Part shown: piece by piece, positions 1-7,703 of the stretch
Layout of the letters: each line of letters opens with the position of its first letter
Position numbering within the stretch: the first letter of the stretch is position 1
DNA from: AP-15 sp036404275
GTDB taxonomy: Bacteria; Pseudomonadota; Alphaproteobacteria; ATCC43930; CGMCC-115725
Reading direction: 5' to 3'
Assembly (NCBI GenBank): GCA_036404275.1
Contig: DASXAM010000283.1
Location: 1 to 14,894 of the forward strand
DNA length: 14,894 nucleotides
Notes under the pieces: model-generated
Seen by the model: the letters and a program-made list of their open reading frames with translations, nothing else
Told to the model about the DNA's origin: nothing
Databases searched by the model: none
Program-made: the position numbers and the translations under genes

Positions 1-192
1 CATTTCGGCGAGGCCGTCGAGCGGGTCATCGCCATCGCCGACGATGCCGCCGACACTGCCGGTCCGGCGCTCCGCGCCAAAATGCTCGCCGCCTTCACCC
101 GCGCGACCCAATACGAATACCTGTTCTGGGACGGCGCCTACCATCGCCGCCTTTGGCCCACAGGCGAAATTCGGGCCGCGATCGATCGGTAG
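1..192 (+). CDS. tenA: TenA/thiaminase II family protein, C-terminal fragment
   Basis: Frame 1 is open from the window edge to a TAG at 190-192 and gives the last 63 residues of a protein whose start lies outside. The segment QYEYLFWDGAYHRRLWP (residues 37-53 of the fragment) matches the C-terminal helix of the TenA (thiaminase II) family, where a glutamate followed by a Phe-Trp pair lines the active site; here this is Glu39 with Phe42-Trp43. TenA proteins hydrolyse aminopyrimidine breakdown products of thiamine so that the pyrimidine can be re-used in thiamine synthesis, in the cytoplasm. Some family members have other substrates, so the exact reaction is not settled by this fragment. It converges with dcp, 31 bases separating the two stop codons. 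I see no clear T-run terminator between them; a short CCCG-AAG-CGGG hairpin lies at 194-204. Confidence 0.72.
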   Translation, partial: HFGEAVERVIAIADDAADTAGPALRAKMLAAFTRATQYEYLFWDGAYHRRLWPTGEIRAAIDR

Positions 193-223
193 TCCCGAAG
201 CGGGCTGCCGGTATCCGGTCCGA

Positions 224-2263
224 TCAGAGCATTCTCTCACCTCCCGCGAGACCCCGCTGGTCGAGGAGGGCGGCGATTGCCGGCTCGCGGCCACGCAAGG
301 CGCGGTAGAGGTCCATCGGCTCCCGTGTGTCTCCGGCGCTGTAGATGTCCTTGAGGCGCGCAGCCAGCTCGGGGTCGAACACGTTGCCCTTTTCGGCGAA
401 GGCAGCAAAGCCGTCGGCGTCGAGCACCTCGGCCCACAGATAGGCGTAATACCCTGCGGCATAGCCGCCACCATTGAACAAATGGCCGAAATGCACCGGT
501 CGGTGGCGCAGCCCGATTTCCTTCGGCACGGCGAAGCCTTCCAGGAACTCGCGCTCGAAAGCATCGATGTCGGCGGTCGGCGCGGAAGCGCGGTGCAGCT
601 CCATATCGAGCAGCGCGGAGGCGGTGTATTCGACCGTGGCAAAGCCCTGGTTGAAGGTGCGTGCAGCGATGAGCCGCTGCAGCAATTCCTCGGGGATCGG
701 CGCGCCGGTTTGATAATGGCAGGCATAGCGGCGCAAAATCTCCGGCGCCGATACCCAATGCTCGAAAATCTGCGACGGGAATTCGACAAAGTCGCGGCGC
801 ACCGAGGTGCCCGATTGCGACCGGTAGCGGACCCGGCTAAGGAGCCCGTGCAAGGCGTGGCCGAATTCGTGGAACAGGGTGCGCGCGTCGTCGAAGCTCA
901 ACAGCGTCGGATCGCCCTTGATGAAATTGTTGTTGTTGACGACGATCGGCGCCACCGGCCCATCGAGCTGCTGCTGGTCGCGGTAGCGGCTCATCCAGGC
1001 GCCCGAGCGCTTGCCGGGACGGGCGAAGTTGTCGTGCAGAAAAAGGCCGAGATGGCCGCCCGCCCGGTCGCGAACCTCCCAGGCCCGCACATCCGGGTGA
1101 TAGACGGCGACGTCCGGACGCGGCGTGAAACGGAGGCCGAAGAGTCGCCCGGCTACGTCGAAGGCCGCCTCGACCATCCGGTCGAGCACGAAATAGGGTT
1201 TCAGCTCGGCCTCGTCCAAATCGTATTCGGCCTGCCGCACCCGCTCGGCATAGTAGCGCCAGTCCCACGGCTCGATCGCTGCGTTGAGGCCGTCCGCGGC
1301 GGCCGCCTTCTCGATCTGCGCCAATTCGGCGTGCGCCTTGGCCTTGGCCGGCTCCCACACCTGCAGCAGCAAGCGCTCGACCGCGGCCGCATCCTTGGCC
1401 ATCGAATCGTCGAGCCGATAGGCGGCGTAATCGAGATAGCCGAGCAGCCGCGCCTGCTCGGCGCGCAGCGCCAGGATCTCGGCGATCAACGGTGCGTTGT
1501 CGGCCGCTCCCGGATGGCCGCCGCGCGCGGTCCATGCCTGCCATACGGCGCGGCGCAGGTCGCGGCGCGCCGAAAACATCAGAAACGGCTCGACCGAGGA
1601 GCGTGCCAATGTCACGACATAGCGGCCCGCAAGCTTGCGGTCGGCAGCCGCTTGGGCGGCGGCCGCGCGGGCAAAATCGGGCAGCCCGTCGAGATCGGCC
1701 TCGTCGAGCGCCAATTGCCAATCGCGCTCGTCGTGCAGCAAATTCTGGCCGAAGAGCGTGTGCAGGCTCGCCAGCCGCTCGGCGATCGCCGCCATCCGTT
1801 CCTTGTCCGCCGGCGGCAGCATCGCGCCTGCGCGCACAAAGCGCAGATGATGCCGCTCGAGAAGGCGCATTTGATCTTCGGCGAGCCCCAATTCAGCGCG
1901 GCGCGCATAGAGATCGGCGAGCCGCGCAAAGAGCGCGGGATCGAGGGCGATCCGCGTCTGGTGCCGGGCGAGCCGCGGCCCGTAATCGCGCGCAATCGCC
2001 TCGATCGCCTCGTTCGAGTGGCTTGCTTCGAGATTGAAGAATACGCGGCTCACCCGGTCGAGGAGCCGCCCGCTGCGTTCGATCGCCTCGACCGTATCGG
2101 CAAAGCTCGGCGGCCAGGCCGCGTTTGCGATCGCCGCAATCTCGGCGTTCTGCTCGGCCATGCCGCGCTCGAGAGCGGGCGCAAAATGCTCGGGCCGGAT
2201 ATGGCCGAAAGGCGGCGCCCCAAAGGGCGTCTCCCATTCTTCGAAAAGCGGGTTGTCGCTCAT
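224..2263 (-). CDS. dcp: Peptidyl-dipeptidase Dcp (M3 family zinc metallopeptidase)
   Basis: This encodes 679 residues, the usual length for Dcp and oligopeptidase A (about 680). Dcp removes dipeptides from the C-termini of short peptides in the cytoplasm or periplasm; no signal peptide is visible, which suggests the cytoplasm. The zinc site is complete: HEFGH at 465-469 (His465, Glu466, His469), with the third ligand Glu494 in DFVEFPSQ. The C-terminal GGGYAAGYYAYLW segment is the tyrosine/glycine-rich substrate loop of the M3A family, and the middle segment around EPWDWRYYAERVR is close to E. coli Dcp as I recall it, which favours Dcp over oligopeptidase A. The frame stays open 35 codons further upstream, but the ATG at 2261-2263 has a GGAG six bases before it and begins the family's usual N-terminus (NPLFEEWETPFG), so I start there. 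It lies 110 bases downstream of pckA on the same strand. Confidence 0.93.
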   Translation of the reverse strand: MSDNPLFEEWETPFGAPPFGHIRPEHFAPALERGMAEQNAEIAAIANAAWPPSFADTVEAIERSGRLLDRVSRVFFNLEASHSNEAIEAIARDYGPRLARHQTRIALDPALFARLADLYARRAELGLAEDQMRLLERHHLRFVRAGAMLPPADKERMAAIAERLASLHTLFGQNLLHDERDWQLALDEADLDGLPDFARAAAAQAAADRKLAGRYVVTLARSSVEPFLMFSARRDLRRAVWQAWTARGGHPGAADNAPLIAEILALRAEQARLLGYLDYAAYRLDDSMAKDAAAVERLLLQVWEPAKAKAHAELAQIEKAAAADGLNAAIEPWDWRYYAERVRQAEYDLDEAELKPYFVLDRMVEAAFDVAGRLFGLRFTPRPDVAVYHPDVRAWEVRDRAGGHLGLFLHDNFARPGKRSGAWMSRYRDQQQLDGPVAPIVVNNNNFIKGDPTLLSFDDARTLFHEFGHALHGLLSRVRYRSQSGTSVRRDFVEFPSQIFEHWVSAPEILRRYACHYQTGAPIPEELLQRLIAARTFNQGFATVEYTASALLDMELHRASAPTADIDAFEREFLEGFAVPKEIGLRHRPVHFGHLFNGGGYAAGYYAYLWAEVLDADGFAAFAEKGNVFDPELAARLKDIYSAGDTREPMDLYRALRGREPAIAALLDQRGLAGGERML

Positions 2264-2370
2264 TCCCCACTCCGGTTCGGCGCCAGTCTGCATCTTTACC
2301 ATGCAAACACCGGCCGCGCCGAGCCGGTCGGGGTCAAGGAAGCCTAGCGAAATCGCAGCGTCGCACACCG

Positions 2371-2380
2371 CGCCTAGGCG
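2371..2380. repeat. Perfect 10-base palindrome at the pckA stop codon
   Basis: CGCCTAGGCG is its own reverse complement and spans the pckA TAG stop (2374-2376, minus strand). No T-run follows on either strand, so I do not call it a terminator. It may simply be chance in GC-rich DNA. Confidence 0.3.
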
Positions 2381-3999
2381 GCGGCGTGGACCGCGGCCTC
2401 TTTGACCTCGTCGCCGACATGGGGCTCGAACTCGCGGAAATTGTCGGCAAAACGGTGGGTCAGCTCGCGCGCGGTCTCGTCATAGGCGGCCTTGTCCGAC
2501 CAGGTGCCGCGCGGGTCGAGCACCTCGGAGGGCACCCCCGGGCAGGCTTCCGGCACCATGAGCCCGAAATTCTCGTCGCGGCGCAGCGGCGCGCCGGCGA
2601 GCCTGCCGTCGAGCGCCGCGCGCAGCAGCGCCCGGGTATGGGCGATCGACATGCGCTTGCCGGTGCCGTAGGCGCCGCCCGACCAGCCCGTGTTGACGAG
2701 CCAGCATTGGGCGCCGTGCCGCTTGATCCGCTCACCGAGCATCTTGGCGTAGACCGCTGGATGGCGCGGCATAAAGGGGGCGCCAAAGCAGGTCGAAAAG
2801 GTCGCCTCGGGCGCATTGCCGAGCCCGGTCTCGGTGCCGGCGACGCGCGCGGTGTAGCCCGACAGGAAATGGTACATCGCTTGCTCGACAGTCATCTTGG
2901 CGATCGGCGGCATGACTCCGAAGGCGTCCGCGGTCAGCATGATGACATTGGCGGGATGCGGCCCCAGCCCCTTCGGGTCGGCGTTCGGAATAAACTCGAT
3001 CGGATAGCAGGCGCGGGTGTTTTCGGTGAGGCTCGCATCATCGACATCGGGGAGCCGGGTCGCCGGATCGATGACGACGTTTTCGAGAACCGTGCCGAAC
3101 CGGCCGAGCGTCGCATAGATCTCGGGCTCGGCCTTGGGCGACAGGTGAATGACCTTCGCGTAGCAGCCGCCTTCAAAGTTGAAGACGCCGTTATCGCTCC
3201 AGCCGTGCTCGTCGTCGCCGATCAGGGTGCGCGAGCCATCGGCCGACAAGGTCGTCTTGCCGGTGCCGGACAGCCCGAAAAAGATCGCGGTATCGCCCTT
3301 GTCACCGACATTGGCGGAGGCGTGCATCGGCAAGACGCCGCGCGCTGGTAACACAAAATTCAAATAGCCGAACACGGACTTTTTGATTTCGCCGGCATAG
3401 GCGGTGCCGCCGATCAGCACCAGTCCGCGGGCGAAATTGACAAAGATAAAGACGTCGGAGTTGATGCCGTCGAAATCGCGTACCGCATGGAAGCCGGGCG
3501 CGTGCAGGATCGTGAAAGCGGGCTCGAACCCGGCAAGCTCGTCGGCCGGCGGGCGAATGAACATGTTTCGCGAGAAAAGGCTGTGCCAGGCGCTGTCGGT
3601 CACCACCCGCACCGGCAGGCGATAATCCGGATCGGCGCCGGCATACAGGTCCTGCACAAAAATCTCGCGGCCTTGCAGATAGGCGAGCATCCGCTGGTGC
3701 AGGCTGTCGAACCGTTCGGGCGCCACCGGCTGATTAATCTTGCCCCACCATACCGTATCCTTGGTGCCGGGCTCCTCGACAATATATTTGTCGCGCGGGG
3801 TGCGGCCGGTGAACTTTCCAGTATTTGCGGAAAAGCTGCCGCCGGCCACGACTTGGCCCTCGTTGCGGGAAACCGCGCGCTCATAGAGCACCGGCATCGA
3901 CGCGTTCCAATGCACGGCGCCGAGGTGGTGCAGCCCCTGGCGGTCGAGGCCAAAGCGGCTCTTCAGGCCGGTCATCGGATCGTCCTCTTCATACGACAT
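2374..3999 (-). CDS. pckA: Phosphoenolpyruvate carboxykinase (ATP)
   Basis: This encodes 541 residues; E. coli PckA has 540. The enzyme converts oxaloacetate and ATP to phosphoenolpyruvate, CO2 and ADP, the first committed step of gluconeogenesis, in the cytoplasm. The kinase-1a (P-loop) motif GLSGTGKTT is at 242-250 with Lys248, and kinase-2 LIGDDEHGW is at 259-267 with the Mg-binding pair Asp262-Asp263. The N-terminal TGRTPRDKYIVEE segment holds the substrate-binding arginine, and ENTRACYPIEFI near residue 330 is the adenine-site region. Two starts are possible: ATG at 3999, with AGGAGG only two bases upstream, or ATG at 3975 (MTGLKSRFG, 533 residues), with AGAGGA and a seven-base gap. The spacing favours 3975; I keep the longer form because no homologue comparison is available. 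It has its own 108-base upstream gap containing a TTGACA, so it is probably transcribed separately from the amidase cluster, perhaps together with dcp. Confidence 0.95.
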   Translation of the reverse strand: MSYEEDDPMTGLKSRFGLDRQGLHHLGAVHWNASMPVLYERAVSRNEGQVVAGGSFSANTGKFTGRTPRDKYIVEEPGTKDTVWWGKINQPVAPERFDSLHQRMLAYLQGREIFVQDLYAGADPDYRLPVRVVTDSAWHSLFSRNMFIRPPADELAGFEPAFTILHAPGFHAVRDFDGINSDVFIFVNFARGLVLIGGTAYAGEIKKSVFGYLNFVLPARGVLPMHASANVGDKGDTAIFFGLSGTGKTTLSADGSRTLIGDDEHGWSDNGVFNFEGGCYAKVIHLSPKAEPEIYATLGRFGTVLENVVIDPATRLPDVDDASLTENTRACYPIEFIPNADPKGLGPHPANVIMLTADAFGVMPPIAKMTVEQAMYHFLSGYTARVAGTETGLGNAPEATFSTCFGAPFMPRHPAVYAKMLGERIKRHGAQCWLVNTGWSGGAYGTGKRMSIAHTRALLRAALDGRLAGAPLRRDENFGLMVPEACPGVPSEVLDPRGTWSDKAAYDETARELTHRFADNFREFEPHVGDEVKEAAVHAAA

Positions 4000-4060
4000 T
4001 TCCTCCTCGGGGAAGGCGCGGCAACGGTCGGCCGAGTCCGCGCCCCGTTCGTGGGCGCGC

Positions 4061-4088
4061 CCCTATCATACATGGGCGTCGCTGTCAA
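4061..4088 (-). promoter_or_regulatory. Possible pckA promoter
   Basis: On the minus strand a perfect TTGACA (4083-4088) is followed 17 bases later by TAGGGG (4060-4065), a poor -10; an overlapping TATGAT (4065-4070) is a much better -10 but lies only 12 bases away. The element sits about 60-90 bases before the pckA start, in the only sizeable gap between pckA and the HugZ-like gene. This is a pattern match by eye; the spacing conflict keeps confidence low. Confidence 0.3.
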
Positions 4089-4107
4089 AGTTCTCACGAC
4101 TTCTGCG

Positions 4108-4824
4108 TTATTTGCGCGCGGCGTCAACAAGCTCGAAAAGCTTCGCGCGCACCGCGTCCGGAGTCGGGGCGGTGGCGGCGAAATCGAGCCGAGCGGTCTC
4201 GGCGTCGCCGCACAGATCAATCCCCTCCGGATCGAGACCGATGATCCGCCAGCCATCGCCGGAGCGGCCGAGCCAGCGCCGCGCGATCGCGGCGACTGCA
4301 TCGGCGCGATGGCAATTGATCTCGGCGACCATCGCCGCCTCGGCCTCGGCGAGCGCGCTCAGATCATCGCCGAGCCGCAACGCATTGCCGTCGATCCATT
4401 CGATCCGGCCAAAGCCGGCGACCAAATGACCGCGCTCCGCGGCCACCCGGTACAGCCGGAAATCGGCGAATCCGGCGTAAGCTGCACTCGTCGGGTGATA
4501 GCGTCCAAAGCGATCGACGAGACGAGGGTCGGCGACAATTTCGGCATGACCGAGAAAAGTCAGGCGCGGTCCGGCGAGCGGATCGTCATGGCCGGCGGTG
4601 CCGTCGAATAGCAGCGAGACGCGCGGGTCGAAGGCGATGTTTCGGCTGTGCCGGGCGAGGTCGGAGAGCAGCAGCAGCGGGCTCGCGTCGAGATCGGCCG
4701 CGACGAGCACGAGCGAAACGTAAGGCGCGCCTTGCAGGCTGGTGGCGAGCGCCGCGCGGTCACACCGCCGCATCAGCCGCCGCGCAAAAGTCGCGGAATC
4801 GCGGCTCGTTGCGGACAAGCTCAT
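4108..4824 (-). CDS. HugZ-like FMN-binding split-barrel protein with C-terminal DUF2470-like domain
   Basis: This encodes 238 residues. The N-terminal part (about 15-145) resembles the pyridoxamine-phosphate-oxidase-like split barrel: a strand of the type PYVSLVLVAADLDASPLLLLS, then SRNIAFDPRVSLLF, then RYHPTSAAYAGFADFRLYRV and GHLVAGFGRIEW. The C-terminal part (about 155-235) looks like DUF2470, with EINCHRADAVAAIARRW around residue 172. This two-domain layout is typical of the HugZ family, whose studied members bind and oxidise heme; most relatives are uncharacterised, so a heme role is only a family-level possibility. The ATG at 4822-4824 overlaps the amidase stop as ATGA, with no obvious ribosome site, which suggests translation coupled to the amidase gene. 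A GTG nine codons upstream (4849-4851) would also be in frame, but I prefer the coupled ATG. The TAA is at 4108-4110. Confidence 0.8.
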   Translation of the reverse strand: MSLSATSRDSATFARRLMRRCDRAALATSLQGAPYVSLVLVAADLDASPLLLLSDLARHSRNIAFDPRVSLLFDGTAGHDDPLAGPRLTFLGHAEIVADPRLVDRFGRYHPTSAAYAGFADFRLYRVAAERGHLVAGFGRIEWIDGNALRLGDDLSALAEAEAAMVAEINCHRADAVAAIARRWLGRSGDGWRIIGLDPEGIDLCGDAETARLDFAATAPTPDAVRAKLFELVDAARK

Positions 4825-6221
4825 TCGAGAGGTGGATGCCGGTCCGGCCACCCGGTCGCGAGCTCATAAGCTTGGGCGATGCGGTAGATCGTGGCTTCTT
4901 CAAACGGATGCCCGACGATCTGCATCGACAGCGGCAGGTGGAGCGCACGGGTGAAGCCGGCCGGGATGACAAGGGCCGGGTAGCCGGTCAGGTTGAACGG
5001 CATGCGTGCCTGCCGCTCATAGGCGTGGGCGAGGGCGGCATCATCGTCGATGCGGGGTGCCGGATCGTGGCTCGACACGGTGACGAGCGCATCGAGGTCA
5101 CGCATGGCCTCGGCCATGAGCCGGCTCAGCTGCGAACGCTGACGCTGCGCCTGGATGTAATCGGCGGCACGCAGCAATGCCCCTTGCAGCAGCCGCTCGC
5201 GGCCGCGCATGCCATAATCGCCCGGCCGCTCACGCAGCCACCGCTCATGCACCGCAAACGCCTCGGCGGCGATGATCACCCGGGTCGGTGCGTTCCAGAC
5301 ATCGAGCGGTGGCAGTCGGATGTCCTCAATGGCGGCGCCGGCGTCCCGCCACACACCGAGCGCATCTTCCACCGCCGCCTGCTGCTCCGGATCGGCTTCG
5401 CAATCCTCGGTGTAGAAATGGCGCAGCGCGCCGATCCGCAACCCGCGCACGCCGGCGTCGATGGCGGCGAGATAATCGTCGACCGGCTCGTCGGCGCTCG
5501 CCGGGTCGGCCGGATCGTGACCAGCGATCACGCCCAAAAGCATCGCGTTGTCGCGCACGGTGCGGGTCATCGGCCCGACATGGTCGAGCGACTGCGCGAG
5601 CGGCACGACGCCGCGCCGGCTGACGCGGCCGTAAGTCGGCTTCATGCCGACAATGCCGCACATCGAAGCCGGGTTGCGCACCGAGCCGCCGGTGTCGGTA
5701 CCGAGCGCGGCCGGGAAAAAACCGGCGGCGAGCCCGGCGCCGGACCCACTCGATGAGCCACCCGGGAAATGGCCGCGGTTCCACGGGTTGCGCGCCGGCG
5801 GCCAGGGCAGGTCGAAGCTCGGCCCGCCGATCGCGAATTCATGCGTCGACAATTTGCCGAGATGGACCCCGCCCGCCGCCTTTAGGCGGGCTGCGACAAA
5901 AGCGTCGGCGCCGGCGATATTGTCGGCCAATACCTTGGAGTGCGCCGTCGTCGGCAACCCGGCATAGTCGATGATGTCCTTGAGCGCATAGGGGACGCCG
6001 TGCATCGGGCCGCGAGAATTGCCGGCGGCGATCTCGGCTTCCGCCGCCTTGGCGTCGGCCAGCGCCGCCTCGGGCGTAAACCGCAGGAACGCGTTGAGTG
6101 CGGGGTCGAGCCGATCGATGCGGTCGATCAGCGCCCGGGTCAGCTCGACCGGCGACAGCTCCCGGCCGCGGATCTGCCGGGCCGCGGCGGCGAGGCCGAG
6201 ATAGGCGAGCGCGTCGCTCAT
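4821..6221 (-). CDS. Amidase-signature family hydrolase
   Basis: This encodes 466 residues, typical for an amidase-signature enzyme, which cleaves C-N amide bonds with a Ser-cisSer-Lys triad. All three are visible: Lys81 in PYALKDIIDYAG, the cis-Ser156 in PGGSSSGSGAG (153-163), and the nucleophile Ser180 in GTDTGGSVRNPAS. The frame is open 71 codons upstream, but the ATG at 6219-6221 begins a normal family N-terminus (SDALAYLGLAAAARQIRGRELSPVELT) and overlaps the stop of the GatC-like gene as ATGA, so I start there. It is downstream-coupled to the HugZ-like gene by a second ATGA. It is unlikely to be GatA of the Glu-tRNA amidotransferase, since no gatB is next to it and the partner gene is short. 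The pairing with a small GatC-like protein resembles AtzE-AtzG, an established amidase pair of cyanuric-acid breakdown, but the substrate here is unknown. No signal peptide is seen. Confidence 0.92.
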   Translation of the reverse strand: MSDALAYLGLAAAARQIRGRELSPVELTRALIDRIDRLDPALNAFLRFTPEAALADAKAAEAEIAAGNSRGPMHGVPYALKDIIDYAGLPTTAHSKVLADNIAGADAFVAARLKAAGGVHLGKLSTHEFAIGGPSFDLPWPPARNPWNRGHFPGGSSSGSGAGLAAGFFPAALGTDTGGSVRNPASMCGIVGMKPTYGRVSRRGVVPLAQSLDHVGPMTRTVRDNAMLLGVIAGHDPADPASADEPVDDYLAAIDAGVRGLRIGALRHFYTEDCEADPEQQAAVEDALGVWRDAGAAIEDIRLPPLDVWNAPTRVIIAAEAFAVHERWLRERPGDYGMRGRERLLQGALLRAADYIQAQRQRSQLSRLMAEAMRDLDALVTVSSHDPAPRIDDDAALAHAYERQARMPFNLTGYPALVIPAGFTRALHLPLSMQIVGHPFEEATIYRIAQAYELATGWPDRHPPLE

Positions 6222-6403
6222 CGTGGGACGCGTCGGTGCACGCGCAGGGTCAAGGCCGGCTCCTCGTCGAGCGGCAAATCGCGCGGCACCTGGGCGGCGA
6301 GGCGCCGGGCGAGCACCGTCGCACGGACGAACTGCGTCAGCTCCTCCGAAGTGAGATCGAGACCGATTTCGGCGGCCCTGCGGGCAAGCTCTTCCGGGTT
6401 CAT
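6218..6403 (-). CDS. Small GatC/AtzG-like protein, probable amidase partner
   Basis: This 61-residue gene runs from ATG 6401-6403, with GGAG six bases upstream, to a TGA at 6218-6220 that overlaps the amidase start as ATGA. The protein has two predicted helices (residues 3-12 and 18-38) followed by the extended tail VPRDLPLDEEPALTLRV (39-55). This plan, a small helical pair plus a strand-like tail with acidic and proline residues, is that of GatC-type subunits, which wrap around the amidase GatA. The nearest described parallel is AtzG, a GatC-like protein of under 70 residues needed by the amidase AtzE. True GatC is longer (about 95 residues) and sits with gatA and gatB. I therefore infer a structural or stabilising partner for the following amidase. 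The call rests on gene position, overlap, good ribosome site and protein shape, not on a search. Confidence 0.75.
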   Translation of the reverse strand: MNPEELARRAAEIGLDLTSEELTQFVRATVLARRLAAQVPRDLPLDEEPALTLRVHRRVPR

Positions 6404-6459
6404 AGCGTGCTCCCTGGCGGCGGCGGGAGCGCAATTAGAGAACGGTCGCGCCGCCCTTA

Positions 6460-7683
6460 TCAAGCCCGGGCCGGGATCTCGACATGCTCGGGGCGAAAGC
6501 CGAGGCCGATCAGCCGGGCCGGGATGCGCCGCAGAAACGGCCACCAGCTCAGGAGCTTGAAGGCAAGAGGCGGCGTCGGCCGCGCCTCGCGCTGCAAGAC
6601 GCGGCGGATCACGCGATTCTGGATAAAGAGTTGCAGACGCTGGGTCGCCCAAGTCGGGAATTCGCGGCGTCGTTGCACCCGGCGCAGATCGTCGTCCGAC
6701 GCCGCACCCTGCAGAAGCCGTAGAGCGAGGATGTTGGCGGCGGCGACCGCGTCCTGGATCGCGAGGTTGATGCCGACGCCGCCAACCGGCGACATTGCAT
6801 GGGCGGCGTCGCCGATGCACAACAGGCCGGGCCGATGCCAAGACCGCAATCGATCGACCGCGACGGTCAGCAGCTTGACGTGCGACCAATCGTCGATCTC
6901 GACGATCCGATCGGCGAGATAGGGCGCCAACGCCGCGACTTCGTCGCGGAAGACCGACAAGCCGCGGCTTTTCAGCTCGTCGAACCCGCCTTTCGGGATC
7001 ACAAACGCGCATTGCCAATAGTCGCCGCGATCGAGCGTTACAAGAAACCGGCCGCCATCTGCCCGGCCCAGAATTTGCCCCGGGTCAGTCGCCCGCCGCG
7101 ACAGCCGCATCCACAGCACATCCATCGGCGCACCGAAATCGACACCCTCTAGGCCGGCCTTTTCGCGCACCGTCGAATGCCGCCCGTCGGCGCCGACGAC
7201 GAGATCGGCGTGCACCAGGAGCTCGCCCTCCGGGGTCTCGGCAATCAGGCCGCTGATACGGCCGCCGGTTTCGACCAGATCGGTAACCTCGGCCTCCATC
7301 TCGAGCCGAAACGCCGGATAGCGCGCGGCCTCTTCGGCCACGAAATTCAGGAAATCCCACTGCGGCATCAATGCGATAAAGCGGCAATGGGTCGGCAAAT
7401 GGGTAAAATCGGCAACATCGAGAAAGATGCCGCCGATCTCGGCGCCGAACTTGCGCACTTCCTGGTGCGGCCGACGCAAAAACGCGTCGAGCAGGCCGAG
7501 CTCGTACATGATTTCGAGGGTCGAGGCATGGATCGTGTCGCCGCGAAAATCGCGCAGAAAATCGGCGTGCTTTTCGAGCACCAGCACATCGACGCCAGCG
7601 CGCGCCAGCAGCAGGCCCAGCATCATACCGGCCGGACCGCCCCCGGCAATGCAGCAACGCACGGAGATTTCGTCGGCGGCCAT
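6460..7683 (-). CDS. FAD-dependent monooxygenase (p-hydroxybenzoate hydroxylase/UbiH-like)
   Basis: This encodes 407 residues. All three hallmarks of class A flavoprotein monooxygenases are present: the dinucleotide fold CCIAGGGPAGMM with GGGPAG at 14-19 and the acidic Glu37 that binds the ribose; the ADG motif at 165-167 in VVGADGRHSTVREKAGL; and the GD motif at 291-292 in LLCIGDAAHAMSPVGGVGINLAIQD. Such enzymes use NAD(P)H and O2 to hydroxylate or epoxidise a small, often aromatic, substrate. I cannot name the substrate. The frame is open 14 codons further up, but ATG 7681-7683 has AGGAG five bases before it and starts directly before the first strand of the fold. It lies 20 bases downstream of the small protein gene and 56 bases upstream of the GatC-like gene, so it is probably in one transcript with the amidase group. 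No membrane segment is visible. Confidence 0.92.
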   Translation of the reverse strand: MAADEISVRCCIAGGGPAGMMLGLLLARAGVDVLVLEKHADFLRDFRGDTIHASTLEIMYELGLLDAFLRRPHQEVRKFGAEIGGIFLDVADFTHLPTHCRFIALMPQWDFLNFVAEEAARYPAFRLEMEAEVTDLVETGGRISGLIAETPEGELLVHADLVVGADGRHSTVREKAGLEGVDFGAPMDVLWMRLSRRATDPGQILGRADGGRFLVTLDRGDYWQCAFVIPKGGFDELKSRGLSVFRDEVAALAPYLADRIVEIDDWSHVKLLTVAVDRLRSWHRPGLLCIGDAAHAMSPVGGVGINLAIQDAVAAANILALRLLQGAASDDDLRRVQRRREFPTWATQRLQLFIQNRVIRRVLQREARPTPPLAFKLLSWWPFLRRIPARLIGLGFRPEHVEIPARA

Positions 7684-7703
7684 GGCCTCTCCTTCGGCGC
7701 CCG

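Noticed and set aside
194..204. CCCG-AAG-CGGG hairpin between tenA and dcp as a terminator
   Set aside because: The stem is only four pairs and no T-run follows on either strand.
44..2347. Long plus-strand open frame of 767 codons opposite dcp
   Set aside because: It is antisense to the full dcp gene, whose zinc motif is intact on the minus strand. High-GC DNA with strong third-position bias gives long antisense frames, and the translated product shows no recognisable domain.
2125..4611. Long plus-strand frames across pckA and the HugZ-like gene
   Set aside because: They lie antisense to pckA and the HugZ-like gene, have no recognisable motif, and their starts have no clear ribosome site.
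4821..6403. GatC-GatA pair of Glu-tRNA(Gln) amidotransferase
   Set aside because: The GatC-like protein is only 61 residues, no gatB follows, and the next gene is HugZ-like, so a general amidase with a small partner fits better.
6222..6434. 71-codon upstream extension of the amidase frame
   Set aside because: It runs through the GatC-like gene in another frame, is rich in Arg and Gly, and the ATG with the ATGA overlap gives a normal family start.
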